From positions 62,001 through 126,000 of the forward strand of contig NZ_KB891576.1 of NCBI RefSeq assembly GCF_000373485.1: 64,000 nucleotides of DNA, read 5' to 3'. Both the position numbers and the translations under genes were made by a program. This document shows, piece after piece, positions 45,779-55,099 of the stretch. Origin of the DNA: Dasania marina DSM 21967. Its GTDB lineage: Bacteria; Pseudomonadota; Gammaproteobacteria; Pseudomonadales; Dasaniaceae. The notes beneath the pieces were generated by a model. The model saw only the letters and a list, made by a program, of their open reading frames with translations. It made no database searches and was not told where the DNA came from. Numbering within the stretch: position 1 is the stretch's first letter; every line of letters starts with the position of its first letter.

Positions 45779-46381
45779 ATGTTTGATAAGAGCAGTAGTT
45801 CTGTTTGGCTGAGTTATGCTGACAATAGTTATATAGCAACACGCTTATTATGGTTTACAGGATTTCTAATTGAAACCCCTGTAAATTCACATAGAACAAT
45901 TGAACTCTATATTAAGGCTTTTTTGGTTGGTAATGGTATTCAAGTAAAAATGGGATCACCTGCTTGGGGGCATAAATTAAGTGACCTTTATAAATCTGCA
46001 GTTGAAATAGATCCTAGCATTGAAAGTAAAGATGTATATAGGCGGGTAAAATTTTTTGAAAGATACTTTGATTTCGTTAGATATCCAAGCGATAAAGTTT
46101 GTCCAGATGATGGAAGCTTGACGTGGTTTAGTTTCGATTCAAATATAGCGCCTTTAGATGAGTTAGTTGCATTTATTCGCCCAAGGGTTTCACTTGATCT
46201 AACAGATTGGAGTAAAACTAATATATGTAACTTATTAGCTGATGAAGAAAATGCACAACCACATCAATTACGCGCACTAAAAGATGGAAATAATTTTATC
46301 GATACCATTAATACAAATATTACGACATCTCCACATGTTGTTTTTGACTGTGATTTTAATTTTGACGAAGCAGGTTGCTGA
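45779..46381 (+). CDS. Orphan protein, possible HEPN-like domain
   Basis: A 200-residue protein I do not recognise. The N-terminal half has a helix pattern like HEPN proteins: RTIELYIKAFLVGNGIQ followed by WGHKLSDLYKSAVEI, then RRVKFFERYFDFVRYP. The catalytic RxxxxH of RNase HEPN proteins is not obvious. The C-terminal half is acidic and hydrophilic. The gene is AT-richer than its neighbours and lies between dispersed repeats, with TAGGCA sites upstream, which suggests horizontal gain. No nucleotidyltransferase partner is adjacent, so a standard HEPN-MNT toxin pair is not shown. Confidence 0.6.
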   Translation: MFDKSSSSVWLSYADNSYIATRLLWFTGFLIETPVNSHRTIELYIKAFLVGNGIQVKMGSPAWGHKLSDLYKSAVEIDPSIESKDVYRRVKFFERYFDFVRYPSDKVCPDDGSLTWFSFDSNIAPLDELVAFIRPRVSLDLTDWSKTNICNLLADEENAQPHQLRALKDGNNFIDTINTNITTSPHVVFDCDFNFDEAGC

Positions 46382-46525
46382 TATAGCTCTAACAAAAACC
46401 TAAAAAAGACAAATAAGTAGTGGGATCAGATGAAACTTTGAAATTTTCAACATACCGACCAAACTGGTAACAGTCTTAGCCAAAAACTCTCACCAACCAA
46501 ACAATACAACAGGAGCACCACCACC

Positions 46526-46939
46526 ATGAAATACCCCATAGAAGGTTCCTGCCAATGCGGTCAGCTCACTTACAAATTACATGAAGCACCAAAAATGGTG
46601 ATTGCCTGTCACTGTACCGAGTGCCAGAAGTTATCGACGGCGCCTTTTAGTGTGACGGCGATGGTGCCGGCGGATACTATCGAGTTTAGTGGTGAGCTGA
46701 AGGAATGGAGCCGTTCTTCTGATAGTGGTAATACGAGTAGTGGAAAATTTTGCCCTAGTTGCGGCAACCGTGTGTACCACTACAACCCTGACGATCCATC
46801 CATAGTAAAACTAAAGCTTAAACCCGTAAACATGGCTGACGATAGCATATTCGAACCTACGGCACATATTTGGGTAAGTGAAAAATTAAGTTGGTTTGAT
46901 ATACCAGAAGGCGCAAAGGTTTTTGATAAACAGCCGTAG
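46526..46939 (+). CDS. GFA-family zinc-binding protein (Mss4-like fold)
   Basis: A 137-residue member of the glutathione-dependent formaldehyde-activating/CENP-V family. Zinc-binding cysteines are in SCQCGQLTY, ACHCTECQKLS and KFCPSCGNRVYHY. The fold is a small beta sheet with two zinc sites. Many members are annotated for formaldehyde handling but few have a proven reaction. AGGAG lies upstream of the ATG, within CAGGAGCACC. It sits in the repeat-rich accessory patch and is not clearly linked to its neighbours. Confidence 0.9.
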   Translation: MKYPIEGSCQCGQLTYKLHEAPKMVIACHCTECQKLSTAPFSVTAMVPADTIEFSGELKEWSRSSDSGNTSSGKFCPSCGNRVYHYNPDDPSIVKLKLKPVNMADDSIFEPTAHIWVSEKLSWFDIPEGAKVFDKQP

Positions 46940-46968
46940 TATCGCTGTGTCATCGAAATCCAAGCCAC

Positions 46969-46991
46969 TGGATACCGGCGTTCGCCGGTAT
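46969..46991. repeat. REP-like palindromic repeat, right copy (inverted)
   Basis: Exact reverse complement of 45331-45353. It lies 30 bp after the GFA gene. Confidence 0.8.
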
Positions 46992-47087
46992 AGCCTTCCC
47001 CATTAACACAGCGTGACCCACGTAGTGCTATTGCCATCAAACCTAACAACGCGCTACTCAACAACCTACTATCACAAACCTCCCCCT

Positions 47088-47133
47088 CTACGAAGCACCC
47101 GTTCCCCTTGGCAGTCGCCGAGCAACGGAGAGA
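47088..47133. repeat. Dispersed intergenic repeat, right copy (inverted)
   Basis: Inverted, slightly diverged copy of 45532-45577 (CTACGAAGCACC ... CGAGCAACGGAGA). Since REP precedes this block on both sides, the two pairs are not one mirrored flank and were probably inserted separately. Confidence 0.75.
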
Positions 47134-47619
47134 ATTAGCGGGGCGAAGCAGCGACGCATGTCTGAGCCTTTTGAAGATTTATTATCTTCAAAAGGTGAGT
47201 TCGGAAGCGACCGCTAATTTTTGATTCAAATACGCTAAGGCGTATTTTCACCCTACGGGCGCCTTTAGAAAACATGCGTCCAAATTGCTAAGCAATTTGT
47301 GGGCACGCAAAGGCCTCTTATCGCCCGGCAAGGCGAAACATCGCTAAAAACACAGTGAGATAATAAAAAAGCAAAAGCCCCACCCCTCCCAGCAAAACAA
47401 CCTAATTTTTTAAACAAGCTAATCCAGCAGCATGCACTATCCTTTATAAACCAACACAAAACCCCCTTATATGGCCTTTTCAAAACAAAGAAGGCATAAG
47501 CTTGTTATGATGGCTTAGCAAAAAACCCCGTGTTTTAGCCGCAGTACCGCTAAAAACTCCATTCACCTCAAACCGGCCTGCCTATCGAGAGCTTACCGGC
47601 ACCGAACAAGAGAGCTAAC
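47134..47619. other. Hairpin-rich intergenic stretch before the porin
   Basis: No supported gene. Three strong small hairpins lie here: CCTTTTGAAGAT/ATCTTCAAAAGG (47167-47195, 12-bp stem), AAATACGC/GCGTATTT (47228-47247, loop TAAG) and CAAATTGC/GCAATTTG (47281-47299, loop TAA). The last two share a GC-TAA-GC tip with the hairpin at 63092-63120. The porin promoter should be near 47540-47610. Confidence 0.6.
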
Positions 47620-48711
47620 ATGCAATGCCTACAGAAACGCCTAGCCTACCCGCTTGCATTTTTTAGCCTTATGGCAGAGCCTCTTAGCGCTAGCGCCGAG
47701 GCCGAAAGCACACTATCTGCAGGTGTGTGGGGTAATTACAAATACCTGCCCGGTGACAAATCCAATACCAATAGCGGTGGTGAGTTCACCGACGAAGCAC
47801 TGATTATTTATGCCGATGGTGATGCCCAAGACGAAGGTGACTGGCTGTACTCGGCTGAGATGCGTATAGGCCCCGGTAGTTTTACTGACCCCGACAATAA
47901 TTCCAGTGGCAGTGAATTCGCCCTACACAAAGCTTGGGTGGGCTGGCGTTGGGGTGAAAACTCCATCTTGCGGGTGGGTAAATCACAAATACCCTTTGGC
48001 TGGAAAACCAGTAACTTCTGGCCCGGCGATATGTTGCTGGCAGGCTACGGCGACCAAATGGACGTAGGCCTAAAACTCAGCCACGAGCACCAGCAGTTTC
48101 ACTATGACTTCGCGTTTTATCTGGCTGACGACTGGGGCGGTAGCAGTACCGACACCCTTGATGACAACGGCCACTGGGGTAGCTCTACCACCTACCGCAA
48201 GGTGCAAACCTGGGTGGCTAATGGGCTATGGCAGGCCAACGAGCAGCACGCCATAGGCCTGTCACTGCAAAGCGGCCAACTACAAGACCTTACCGGCACG
48301 CCGGACAAGCCTACCAGTGGCGCCCATCAGGCTTTCGCGCTGTACTATTTAGGTGAAATCGACAATCTATTTTTAAAAGCCTCTTATATACAGCAATCGC
48401 GGGACTTACCTAAGGCTCACTGGCAGAGTGCCCTACTGCCGGAAACCATTAAAAACAACCGTTTGGCGGCCGAGATAGGCTATCACTGGGGGCCCTGGAC
48501 CTTTTACCTAGACGCCACCGCTGCCCAGCCCAAAACCAAAGGCAGCCGTGCCGATACCGTTACCGCCTATGTACCGGGGGTTAAATACGACTATGGCCCC
48601 GGCTGGATCTATGTAGAATATTTACAACAAAATGGCTTTGTAGACCGCAATGGTCAGGTAGGTGAAGGCGACTTCGATGCACTGTATATCACCTTGGATT
48701 TTTACCTGTAG
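47620..48711 (+). CDS. Outer-membrane porin (phosphate-selective porin O/P-like)
   Basis: A 363-residue protein with a signal peptide cleaved near SASA (about residue 27) and a beta-barrel pattern. Segments such as FALHKAWVGWRWGENSILRVGKSQIPFGWKTSNFWPGD look like the OprO/OprP-type porin family, and the chain ends in an aromatic strand (LYITLDFYL). It would let small solutes cross the outer membrane. It lies 40 bp upstream of a BCCT carrier in the same direction, so the two may be the outer and inner steps of one uptake route. Ion selectivity cannot be judged by eye. Confidence 0.83.
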   Translation: MQCLQKRLAYPLAFFSLMAEPLSASAEAESTLSAGVWGNYKYLPGDKSNTNSGGEFTDEALIIYADGDAQDEGDWLYSAEMRIGPGSFTDPDNNSSGSEFALHKAWVGWRWGENSILRVGKSQIPFGWKTSNFWPGDMLLAGYGDQMDVGLKLSHEHQQFHYDFAFYLADDWGGSSTDTLDDNGHWGSSTTYRKVQTWVANGLWQANEQHAIGLSLQSGQLQDLTGTPDKPTSGAHQAFALYYLGEIDNLFLKASYIQQSRDLPKAHWQSALLPETIKNNRLAAEIGYHWGPWTFYLDATAAQPKTKGSRADTVTAYVPGVKYDYGPGWIYVEYLQQNGFVDRNGQVGEGDFDALYITLDFYL

Positions 48712-48751
48712 CCATTAACTCCACACACAGTAACTGTAAACGGATAGCATT

Positions 48752-50755
48752 ATGAGTAAACAAACAGACCTAGCCTCTGATCCTGAAGAGAAGAAAAAGA
48801 GCTGGATAAAAGTTAATCCTCCGGTTTTTATCGGCTCAGTCACATTGTGTCTGATATTTGTGCTCTTTACAGTTCTTGCGCCGCAACTGGCTAACCACTT
48901 GTTCTCAGCGATTAATGGCTGGGTGGTTCACACCGCGGGTTGGTTTTATGTGTTGGCGGTGGCGCTGTTTTTATTGTTTGTGGTGATTATAGCGCTATCA
49001 AGTTACGGCCATATCAAACTAGGCCCAGACCATAGCGAGCCGGATTACAGTTTTTTATCCTGGTTCGCCATGTTGTTTTCCGCCGGCATGGGCATAGGCC
49101 TAATGTTTTTTGGTGTTGCCGAACCCGTCATGCATACCATGAACCCACCCGTAGGTGACGCCGGCACCGTTGAAGCCGCGCGTCAGGCTATGCGCATCAC
49201 GTTTTTTCACTGGGGCATGCATGCTTGGGCGATCTATGCGGTAGTCGCGTTGGCACTGGCTTATTTTTCCTTTCGGCATAATTTACCGCTGACGATACGT
49301 TCAGCGTTTTACCCACTGATAGGCGATAAAATTTACGGCCCTATAGGCCACGCTATCGATATATTTGCAGTGTTAGGCACGCTGTTTGGGGTGGCGACAT
49401 CGCTGGGGTTTGGGGTTATCCAGGTCAACTCCGGCCTCAACTATCTATTTGATGTGCCAGTGAATACCAACTGGCAAATGGCATTAATCGCCATCATCAC
49501 CTGTTTCGCTACTATTTCAGTAGCGAAGGGTTTAGATGGAGGCATACGTCGTGTATCTGAACTGAACCTGATACTGGCTGTTATTTTACTGGTGTTTGTC
49601 TTGGCGGTAGGGCCTACCGTGTATTTACTACAAGCCTATGTGCAAAACGTAGGGGCCTATTTATCGGGGCTGGTAGAAACTACCTTCAACCTCTATGCCT
49701 ATGAACCCGGCGACTGGATCGGCGGCTGGACTCTATTTTACTGGGGTTGGTGGATAGCATGGTCACCGTTTGTGGGTATGTTTATCGCACGGGTTTCCCG
49801 TGGCCGCACCATACGCGAATTCGTTACCGGCGTATTAATCGTACCGGTAGGCTTTACCTTTATGTGGATGACGTTTTTTGGCAATAACGCCCTGCATATG
49901 ATTTTGGATCTGGGCAATGTGCAATTGCCGGCAGCGGTCGCCGCTGACACTTCAGTAGCACTGTTTCAATTTCTGGAGTACTTGCCACTCTCAACTATCT
50001 CCTCGCTAATTGCCACCGTGCTAGTGATTACCTTTTTTGTCACTTCGTCTGACTCCGGCTCACTGGTGGTGGATATGTTAACTTCCGGCGGTGAAGAGGA
50101 AACCCCAGTTTGGCAGCGTATCTTCTGGTCGGTGCTAGAGGGTTGTATTGCGGCCGCGCTGTTAGCCGCTGGCGGCCTAGCGGCACTACAAACCGTCGTC
50201 ATTGCCAGCGCCCTACCCTTTGCCATTATTATGCTCTTTATGTGCTGGGGCTTGGTACGCGCTTTGCGGCTAGAGGTGGTGAAACAAGTTACCTCGCGCG
50301 AGGCTATGATTGCACCGCGCCTACCACCCCGGCCCGGTGGCTGGCAGCAACGGTTGTCGCGCATAGTGCACCAACCCGGCCACGAAGAGGTAATGAGTTT
50401 TCTAGAGAACGTGGTAGAACCCTCACTAAAAAAGGTGGTGGATGAATTAACCAAACGCGCGCTAGACGCACGCGTCACTAACGACAAACAGGGCCGAGTT
50501 TGGATAGAAGTAGACCACGGCGATGAGCAAGAATTTTTCTATTCTGTACATGCACGCCCCTACATCCCTCCCACCTACATCATGCGCGACACCACCCGCC
50601 GCCGCGATGAAGAACTACGCTACTATCGCGCGGAAGTTTACTTAAGCGAAGGCGGACAAGACTACGACATCATGGGCTGGGCCGACGACCAAGTCATAGC
50701 CGACGTACTAGACCAGTATGAAAAACATATGCATTTTCTTAGTGCGGTGCGTTAG
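48752..50755 (+). CDS. BCCT-family betaine/carnitine/choline transporter (BetT-like)
   Basis: A 667-residue secondary transporter with about 12 membrane segments (residues about 20-510) and a soluble C-terminal region of some 150 residues. Family motifs are MGIGLMFFGVAEPVMH and the TM8 signature FYWGWWIAWSPFVGMFIARVSRGRTIREFV. The long cytoplasmic tail resembles BetT, where it senses osmotic stress. It would import choline, betaine or a related quaternary amine with sodium or protons. It follows a porin gene by 40 bp. No bet genes are nearby, so the solute is not fixed. Confidence 0.93.
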   Translation: MSKQTDLASDPEEKKKSWIKVNPPVFIGSVTLCLIFVLFTVLAPQLANHLFSAINGWVVHTAGWFYVLAVALFLLFVVIIALSSYGHIKLGPDHSEPDYSFLSWFAMLFSAGMGIGLMFFGVAEPVMHTMNPPVGDAGTVEAARQAMRITFFHWGMHAWAIYAVVALALAYFSFRHNLPLTIRSAFYPLIGDKIYGPIGHAIDIFAVLGTLFGVATSLGFGVIQVNSGLNYLFDVPVNTNWQMALIAIITCFATISVAKGLDGGIRRVSELNLILAVILLVFVLAVGPTVYLLQAYVQNVGAYLSGLVETTFNLYAYEPGDWIGGWTLFYWGWWIAWSPFVGMFIARVSRGRTIREFVTGVLIVPVGFTFMWMTFFGNNALHMILDLGNVQLPAAVAADTSVALFQFLEYLPLSTISSLIATVLVITFFVTSSDSGSLVVDMLTSGGEEETPVWQRIFWSVLEGCIAAALLAAGGLAALQTVVIASALPFAIIMLFMCWGLVRALRLEVVKQVTSREAMIAPRLPPRPGGWQQRLSRIVHQPGHEEVMSFLENVVEPSLKKVVDELTKRALDARVTNDKQGRVWIEVDHGDEQEFFYSVHARPYIPPTYIMRDTTRRRDEELRYYRAEVYLSEGGQDYDIMGWADDQVIADVLDQYEKHMHFLSAVR

Positions 50756-50948
50756 GTTTTTATTTTGTTTTTTAGCGGCCCTGAAACTCACGTTATGGGC
50801 CGTTAACAACGCCAATAACTGCTACTCCTCAGGCTGCCGGAGCTTGAACCTCTCCCGATAATGTAGACACCTCCATCAATATAGGGAGCAGAACATACCT
50901 GCCCCCTCACAAAAGCCTGGCAACTCAAAAAACTTTCAAATATACCAA

Positions 50949-52619
50949 TCAATAACTGCTGTACCAATCAGGAATAATGACATTGTTTTTCTTGGCGTAT
51001 TGCTGCCAGCGTTTAATCATGGCTTGTAGCTTTTGTGGGTGTTTAGCCGCTAAGTTTTTCTGCTCGCCGGGGTCAGTGACTAGGTTGTAGAGCTGCCAAG
51101 CATCATTACCATAAGGGGCTTGTTGATGAAGCAGCTTCCAGTCACCGTGACGATAACCTCGCCTGCCAATTAACTCCCAACCTGCCTCAGGCAGTGCCGA
51201 GGTATCCACGCTGTTTACCAATAAAGAGCGGCCGGTGATGGGTAAAACTTCTCTGCCCAAAAATTGCCCTGCCGGCGCTTCAACACCCACCAGCTGCAAC
51301 AGTGTAGGCATCACATCTTTTACCGTAACAAATTGTGTTGATAGTGGCTGCGCAAAAGTTTTTTGAGGGTAGGTGATAAACGCAGGAGCTTTAATGCCGC
51401 CTTCAGATGTATACGCTTTGTAATGTTTATAGGGGCCAGCGGTAGCCCGTGCCCAGTTGGGGCCGACTAAAAGATATGAGTCGGGCTTGCCCATATTCTC
51501 GTAACGGTTGTTGCAGCACTTCTCTACCCAGGGAATAGCCTCCACTAGGCCGTGCTCCAGATCGTGGCCTTCGGCACCGTTATCCGACATAAAAAATATA
51601 ATGGTATTGTCGTACTGCCCTGTGCTTTTTAAATAATTAAGCAACTTACCCATATAAATATCGACGTCGTCTAACATGGCGGCGTAAATTTCCATTTTGC
51701 GTTGTTCGTAGTGCTTCTTTTCTTCATCTAAGTCAGCCCAGGCGGGCTCACCTTGCAAGCGAGGCACTGGTTTACTATCCGCCGGCACAACACCTTGGGC
51801 TATGGCGTTGTTAATACGCTGCTCATGCAGCTGGTCATAACCCTGCTCGTATTTACCTCTATATTTTGCAATAGACTCCGCCGGCGCCTGTAGCGGCCAA
51901 TGCACTGCCGAATAAGCCAGGTAGGCAAAGAAGGGTTTGTTTTGCTGTTTACCGGAGTCTATATACTGCATCAATTTTTCGGTAAAAAATTGTGTCGAGT
52001 AAAAATCTTCAGGGAGCTTAACCAACTTGCCATCTTCACGGTATTGAGCACCACCTTCAAACAAACCCAAGTCATCAAAATGGCCACCGCCACCATTTAA
52101 TAAAGCATATGATTTGTCGAAACCTCGCGCCGCCGGGCTGTGCTCAGCCTGCTTACCTAAATGCCACTTACCGGTCATATAGGTGTTGTAACCGGCCTGT
52201 TGTAAAACTTCTGCTAGGTTAGCTGCTCTGTCGTTTAAGTAGCCCTCATAGCCTGGCTGCCCCTTTTGGTTGGGCGATAATAGTTCGGCCATATTGCCTA
52301 GGCCAACCAAGTGATTGTCTGCGCCGGTTAACAACATCGCTCTGGTGGGCGAGCAAGTAGGTGCAGTGTAAAAATTAGTTAAGCGCATGCCGCTATTGGC
52401 GAGTTGATCTAAATTGGGCGTTTCAATCTCTCCGCCAAAGCTGCCTAGGTCGGTAAACCCCAGATCATCAACAACGATTAATAGTATATTGGGGCGCTGG
52501 CTGCTAGTAGCATTGGCCGCTACAGACTGGCCAGTAACAGTTTCTTGTTCAGGTTTTAACCACGTACAGGCCGTAACCATAGCAACAATCGCAACAGCTA
52601 CTAAAAACGACTTTTGCAT
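50949..52619 (-). CDS. Arylsulfatase-type sulfatase (formylglycine class), lipoprotein
   Basis: A 556-residue type I sulfatase. The N-terminal signal ends in a lipobox-like VTAC (about residues 15-18). The formylglycine motif TCSPTRAMLLTG supplies the Cys to be modified; the metal ligands are in VVDDLGFTDLGSFGGEIETPNLD and MSDNGAEGHD, with the GKWHLGK lysine/histidine. The length and the YKHYKAYTSEGGIKAPAF segment resemble Pseudomonas AtsA. It would release sulfate from a sulfate ester in the envelope. It needs a maturase (not seen here). It is the last gene of a receptor-HDAC-MFS-sulfatase run, so it may act on an imported conjugate. Confidence 0.93.
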   Translation of the reverse strand: MQKSFLVAVAIVAMVTACTWLKPEQETVTGQSVAANATSSQRPNILLIVVDDLGFTDLGSFGGEIETPNLDQLANSGMRLTNFYTAPTCSPTRAMLLTGADNHLVGLGNMAELLSPNQKGQPGYEGYLNDRAANLAEVLQQAGYNTYMTGKWHLGKQAEHSPAARGFDKSYALLNGGGGHFDDLGLFEGGAQYREDGKLVKLPEDFYSTQFFTEKLMQYIDSGKQQNKPFFAYLAYSAVHWPLQAPAESIAKYRGKYEQGYDQLHEQRINNAIAQGVVPADSKPVPRLQGEPAWADLDEEKKHYEQRKMEIYAAMLDDVDIYMGKLLNYLKSTGQYDNTIIFFMSDNGAEGHDLEHGLVEAIPWVEKCCNNRYENMGKPDSYLLVGPNWARATAGPYKHYKAYTSEGGIKAPAFITYPQKTFAQPLSTQFVTVKDVMPTLLQLVGVEAPAGQFLGREVLPITGRSLLVNSVDTSALPEAGWELIGRRGYRHGDWKLLHQQAPYGNDAWQLYNLVTDPGEQKNLAAKHPQKLQAMIKRWQQYAKKNNVIIPDWYSSY

Positions 52620-52673
52620 AAAGCCTCCTAACAGATTTTTAACATTATTATTAAGCGCTTGTTTAAGACATCA

Positions 52674-53855
52674 TTAACCATTCAATGAAAAATCAGTTTT
52701 CACTTTAGTTAAAGAAAACACAGGCAAAAACAACAGCAAGCAAATACTCATACCGACTATTCCCAACCAAATAACCGGCATGTAATTAGTTCCGTTTATC
52801 AGCAAGGCGGCAACCGCAGGGCCAGTCGCCAAACCACCGCCCATAAAAATATTGGCTACAACAATAGCGCGCCCGGTTTTATCGGTGCTCGCAATAGAGG
52901 CCAATAAAAAAGGCAGCACAAATGTCCAGGCGAATTTAAATAAGGATGCGCCCATCAAATAAGCCATCTCCGATGTGTCGCCCAGTAATAGTAACAGCGA
53001 AATAAGAACGGTAATAAAACCTGCAACACCGGGTATGACACGCCCTATGCGTTTATTGAGTACAGTAGCTGAAAGCGCTCCTACTATGCCCATAAAGGAA
53101 GCTACAGAAAGGTGGTAGCCTATGGTTTTGGCATCTAGGCCAGAGGCATTTCCTATGCGTTCCAAATAGGACCAAACCCCACTTAAAGCAATATAAAAAA
53201 GATAAATACCGCTAATACCTAGGCAAGCAAGTAACAGAGGACGATAACCCGTCTCTGTTTTATCGTTGGCGGCCTCTATATGTTTAGCCGTACGCCCCTG
53301 CGGTATCATCTTAAAAAAGAAAGCCAGCACCACTAACGCCAAAGCGGCAATCAAAAAAACACTTTTTACCCCCCACATAGGCACGATATGTGGCATAAGA
53401 GCCAAGCCCACTGTACCCACGCAGAGCTGGCCAACCACCCACAAACCAAAATTTCTATCGGGATTATCTGTCATGCCTATAGAGGCCAAACATATTGACA
53501 TGGCCGTACCCCCCAGTAGCCCCGACACAAATCTAATAATGAGTAATTCCGAAAAGCTGCTAAGGTTAGCGGTTATAAGGTGACAAACCGCGAGTAATAC
53601 TAAGCAAGGTAATATGACCTTGCGCCAGTTCACCTTATTAAGCCATAGCAGCGCTGGCAAGGTGGCCAGCCCCATACCGGCCATATCCGCTGAAATAAGA
53701 TAGCCAGCTTGCTGCGGCGTCAAACCTAGTTCGCTAACAAAAGCACCCACCAAGCCAGGAGCGATGATCAATACAAATGAGGTCAGTGCCCCCAGTGCAA
53801 CCAATGTCGCAATAGCGTAGGGGCTATTCACGTTATACGCTTTTTGTTTAATCAC
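52674..53855 (-). CDS. Major facilitator superfamily transporter
   Basis: A 393-residue, twelve-segment MFS protein (YAIATLVALGALTSFVLIIAPGLVGAFVSELGL at the start, and IIRFVSGLLGGTAMSICLASIGM in the middle of the N-terminal half). No sharp substrate-specific motif is recognised. It lies 55 bp before the sulfatase and 20 bp after the HDAC-like gene on one strand, so it probably moves the compound processed by those enzymes across the inner membrane. Import or export is not decided. Confidence 0.87.
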   Translation of the reverse strand: MIKQKAYNVNSPYAIATLVALGALTSFVLIIAPGLVGAFVSELGLTPQQAGYLISADMAGMGLATLPALLWLNKVNWRKVILPCLVLLAVCHLITANLSSFSELLIIRFVSGLLGGTAMSICLASIGMTDNPDRNFGLWVVGQLCVGTVGLALMPHIVPMWGVKSVFLIAALALVVLAFFFKMIPQGRTAKHIEAANDKTETGYRPLLLACLGISGIYLFYIALSGVWSYLERIGNASGLDAKTIGYHLSVASFMGIVGALSATVLNKRIGRVIPGVAGFITVLISLLLLLGDTSEMAYLMGASLFKFAWTFVLPFLLASIASTDKTGRAIVVANIFMGGGLATGPAVAALLINGTNYMPVIWLGIVGMSICLLLFLPVFSLTKVKTDFSLNG

Positions 53856-53874
53856 CGCGTTTGCTTCCCGTTTA

Positions 53875-54999
53875 TTATTTTAAATTAGCCAACAGAGCTT
53901 CGGCTGCACGTATGGCCTCGTCTTGGTGTGGCTGTAAATCTTGGCCGCCTAATGCCGCCATAATTTCGAGAAAAGGATCTGTTACATCGGTTTTAATACC
54001 CGATAATTCCTCTAACACTGCCAGCCCATAAAAAGGTACCGTGGCTGGGTTGTAACCGCCTTCATGGCACATAACCACTCGGCCATCACACACTTCATCG
54101 GCCACCTTCATGATTTTTCTGGTTAAGTTACGGTAACCTTCGCTATGCATTTGCATGCGGCCCATAGGGTCATGGGCGCCGGCATCAAAACCCGAAGGTA
54201 CTATAATCAATTCCGGTTTATAGGCTTGCAGCGCCGGTATAACAACTCGGTCGAACGCCGCCTCATAGGCCCCCACCCCACTACCTGGAGGCAAGGGAAT
54301 ATTCATATTATAGCCCTCACCTGCGCCAGTCCCGATCTCTGTAGTAAAACCCGAATCAGCAGGAAAACACCGATCCTGATGTATGGAAATAGTTAAGGCT
54401 CTAGGGTCTTCCCAAAAACCGGCCTGGGTACCGTTACCGTGGTGTACATCCCAATCTACGGTCGCGATACGTTTTAAAGCACGCACCTCTAAGGCATGCA
54501 AACCCGCCAGTACCGCATTGGCAAACATACAAAAGCCCATGGCCATGTCGGCCAGCGCATGGTGGCCCGGCGGGCGTACCAGCGCGTAGGCATTATCGAC
54601 CTCACCATTTAGCACGGCATCCACCGCGCTAATCACACCACCCGCAGAGAGTAGAGCGATATCATAAGTGCCCCTGCCCACAGGGGAAAAAATACCCCCA
54701 TCACCGCCATGTGCCGCACTTAAGGCCTTAATATTGTCTAAATGCTCACGCGTATGGTGGCGTAGAATCTCTGCTTCGGTAGCAGGGCGTGCTTGAATAG
54801 ATTCCAGTTTCGCCAATAAGCCACTAACCTCCAGCAGGTTACGAAAGCGGCGTTTAGTTTCAGGGTTTTCAACATGCTCCCCAGGCTGTACAGGGTTGCC
54901 ATAGGGCATAATACCCGCGTAATTACCGGTGTTATGCCACATATATATTTCGTGGTACATAAAGCCAGTTTTTAATGATTTGTTGGTTGCTGAAGTCAC
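53875..54999 (-). CDS. Class II histone-deacetylase-like amidohydrolase
   Basis: A 374-residue enzyme of the HDAC/acetylpolyamine amidohydrolase superfamily. Active-site stretches are intact: VRPPGHHA, the zinc motif TVDWDVHHGNGTQ, GEGYNMNIPLP, and VPSGFDAGAHDPMGRMQM with the second zinc Asp. The chain matches the bacterial HDAH length. These enzymes hydrolyse N-acyl-lysine, N-acetylpolyamine or similar amides. As histones are absent, a small-molecule amide imported by the local receptor is likelier. It lies between a TonB receptor and an MFS gene. The substrate is unknown. Confidence 0.93.
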   Translation of the reverse strand: MTSATNKSLKTGFMYHEIYMWHNTGNYAGIMPYGNPVQPGEHVENPETKRRFRNLLEVSGLLAKLESIQARPATEAEILRHHTREHLDNIKALSAAHGGDGGIFSPVGRGTYDIALLSAGGVISAVDAVLNGEVDNAYALVRPPGHHALADMAMGFCMFANAVLAGLHALEVRALKRIATVDWDVHHGNGTQAGFWEDPRALTISIHQDRCFPADSGFTTEIGTGAGEGYNMNIPLPPGSGVGAYEAAFDRVVIPALQAYKPELIIVPSGFDAGAHDPMGRMQMHSEGYRNLTRKIMKVADEVCDGRVVMCHEGGYNPATVPFYGLAVLEELSGIKTDVTDPFLEIMAALGGQDLQPHQDEAIRAAEALLANLK

Positions 55000-55039
55000 T
55001 TTGCGCCTTCCTATAATCGTTTATGTAAGAAAAATAAGA

Positions 55040-55062
55040 GCCCATGCACTATGACAATGGGC
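55040..55062 (-). terminator. Hairpin between the TonB receptor and HDAC-like genes
   Basis: GCCCAT (55040-55045) pairs with ATGGGC (55057-55062). On the minus strand it is followed by TCTTATTTTTC, so it could be a weak terminator that lowers expression past the receptor gene. Confidence 0.5.
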
Positions 55063-55099
55063 CCTTCCCCTCCATGTGGGAGTCGGAGGGAAATTCCTC

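Noticed and set aside
45779-46381. Calling the orphan gene a HEPN-MNT toxin
   Set aside because: No nucleotidyltransferase partner and no clear RxxxxH motif.
45331-47133. A single composite transposon bounded by inverted repeats
   Set aside because: Repeat order is REP then block on both sides, not mirrored, and no transposase is present.
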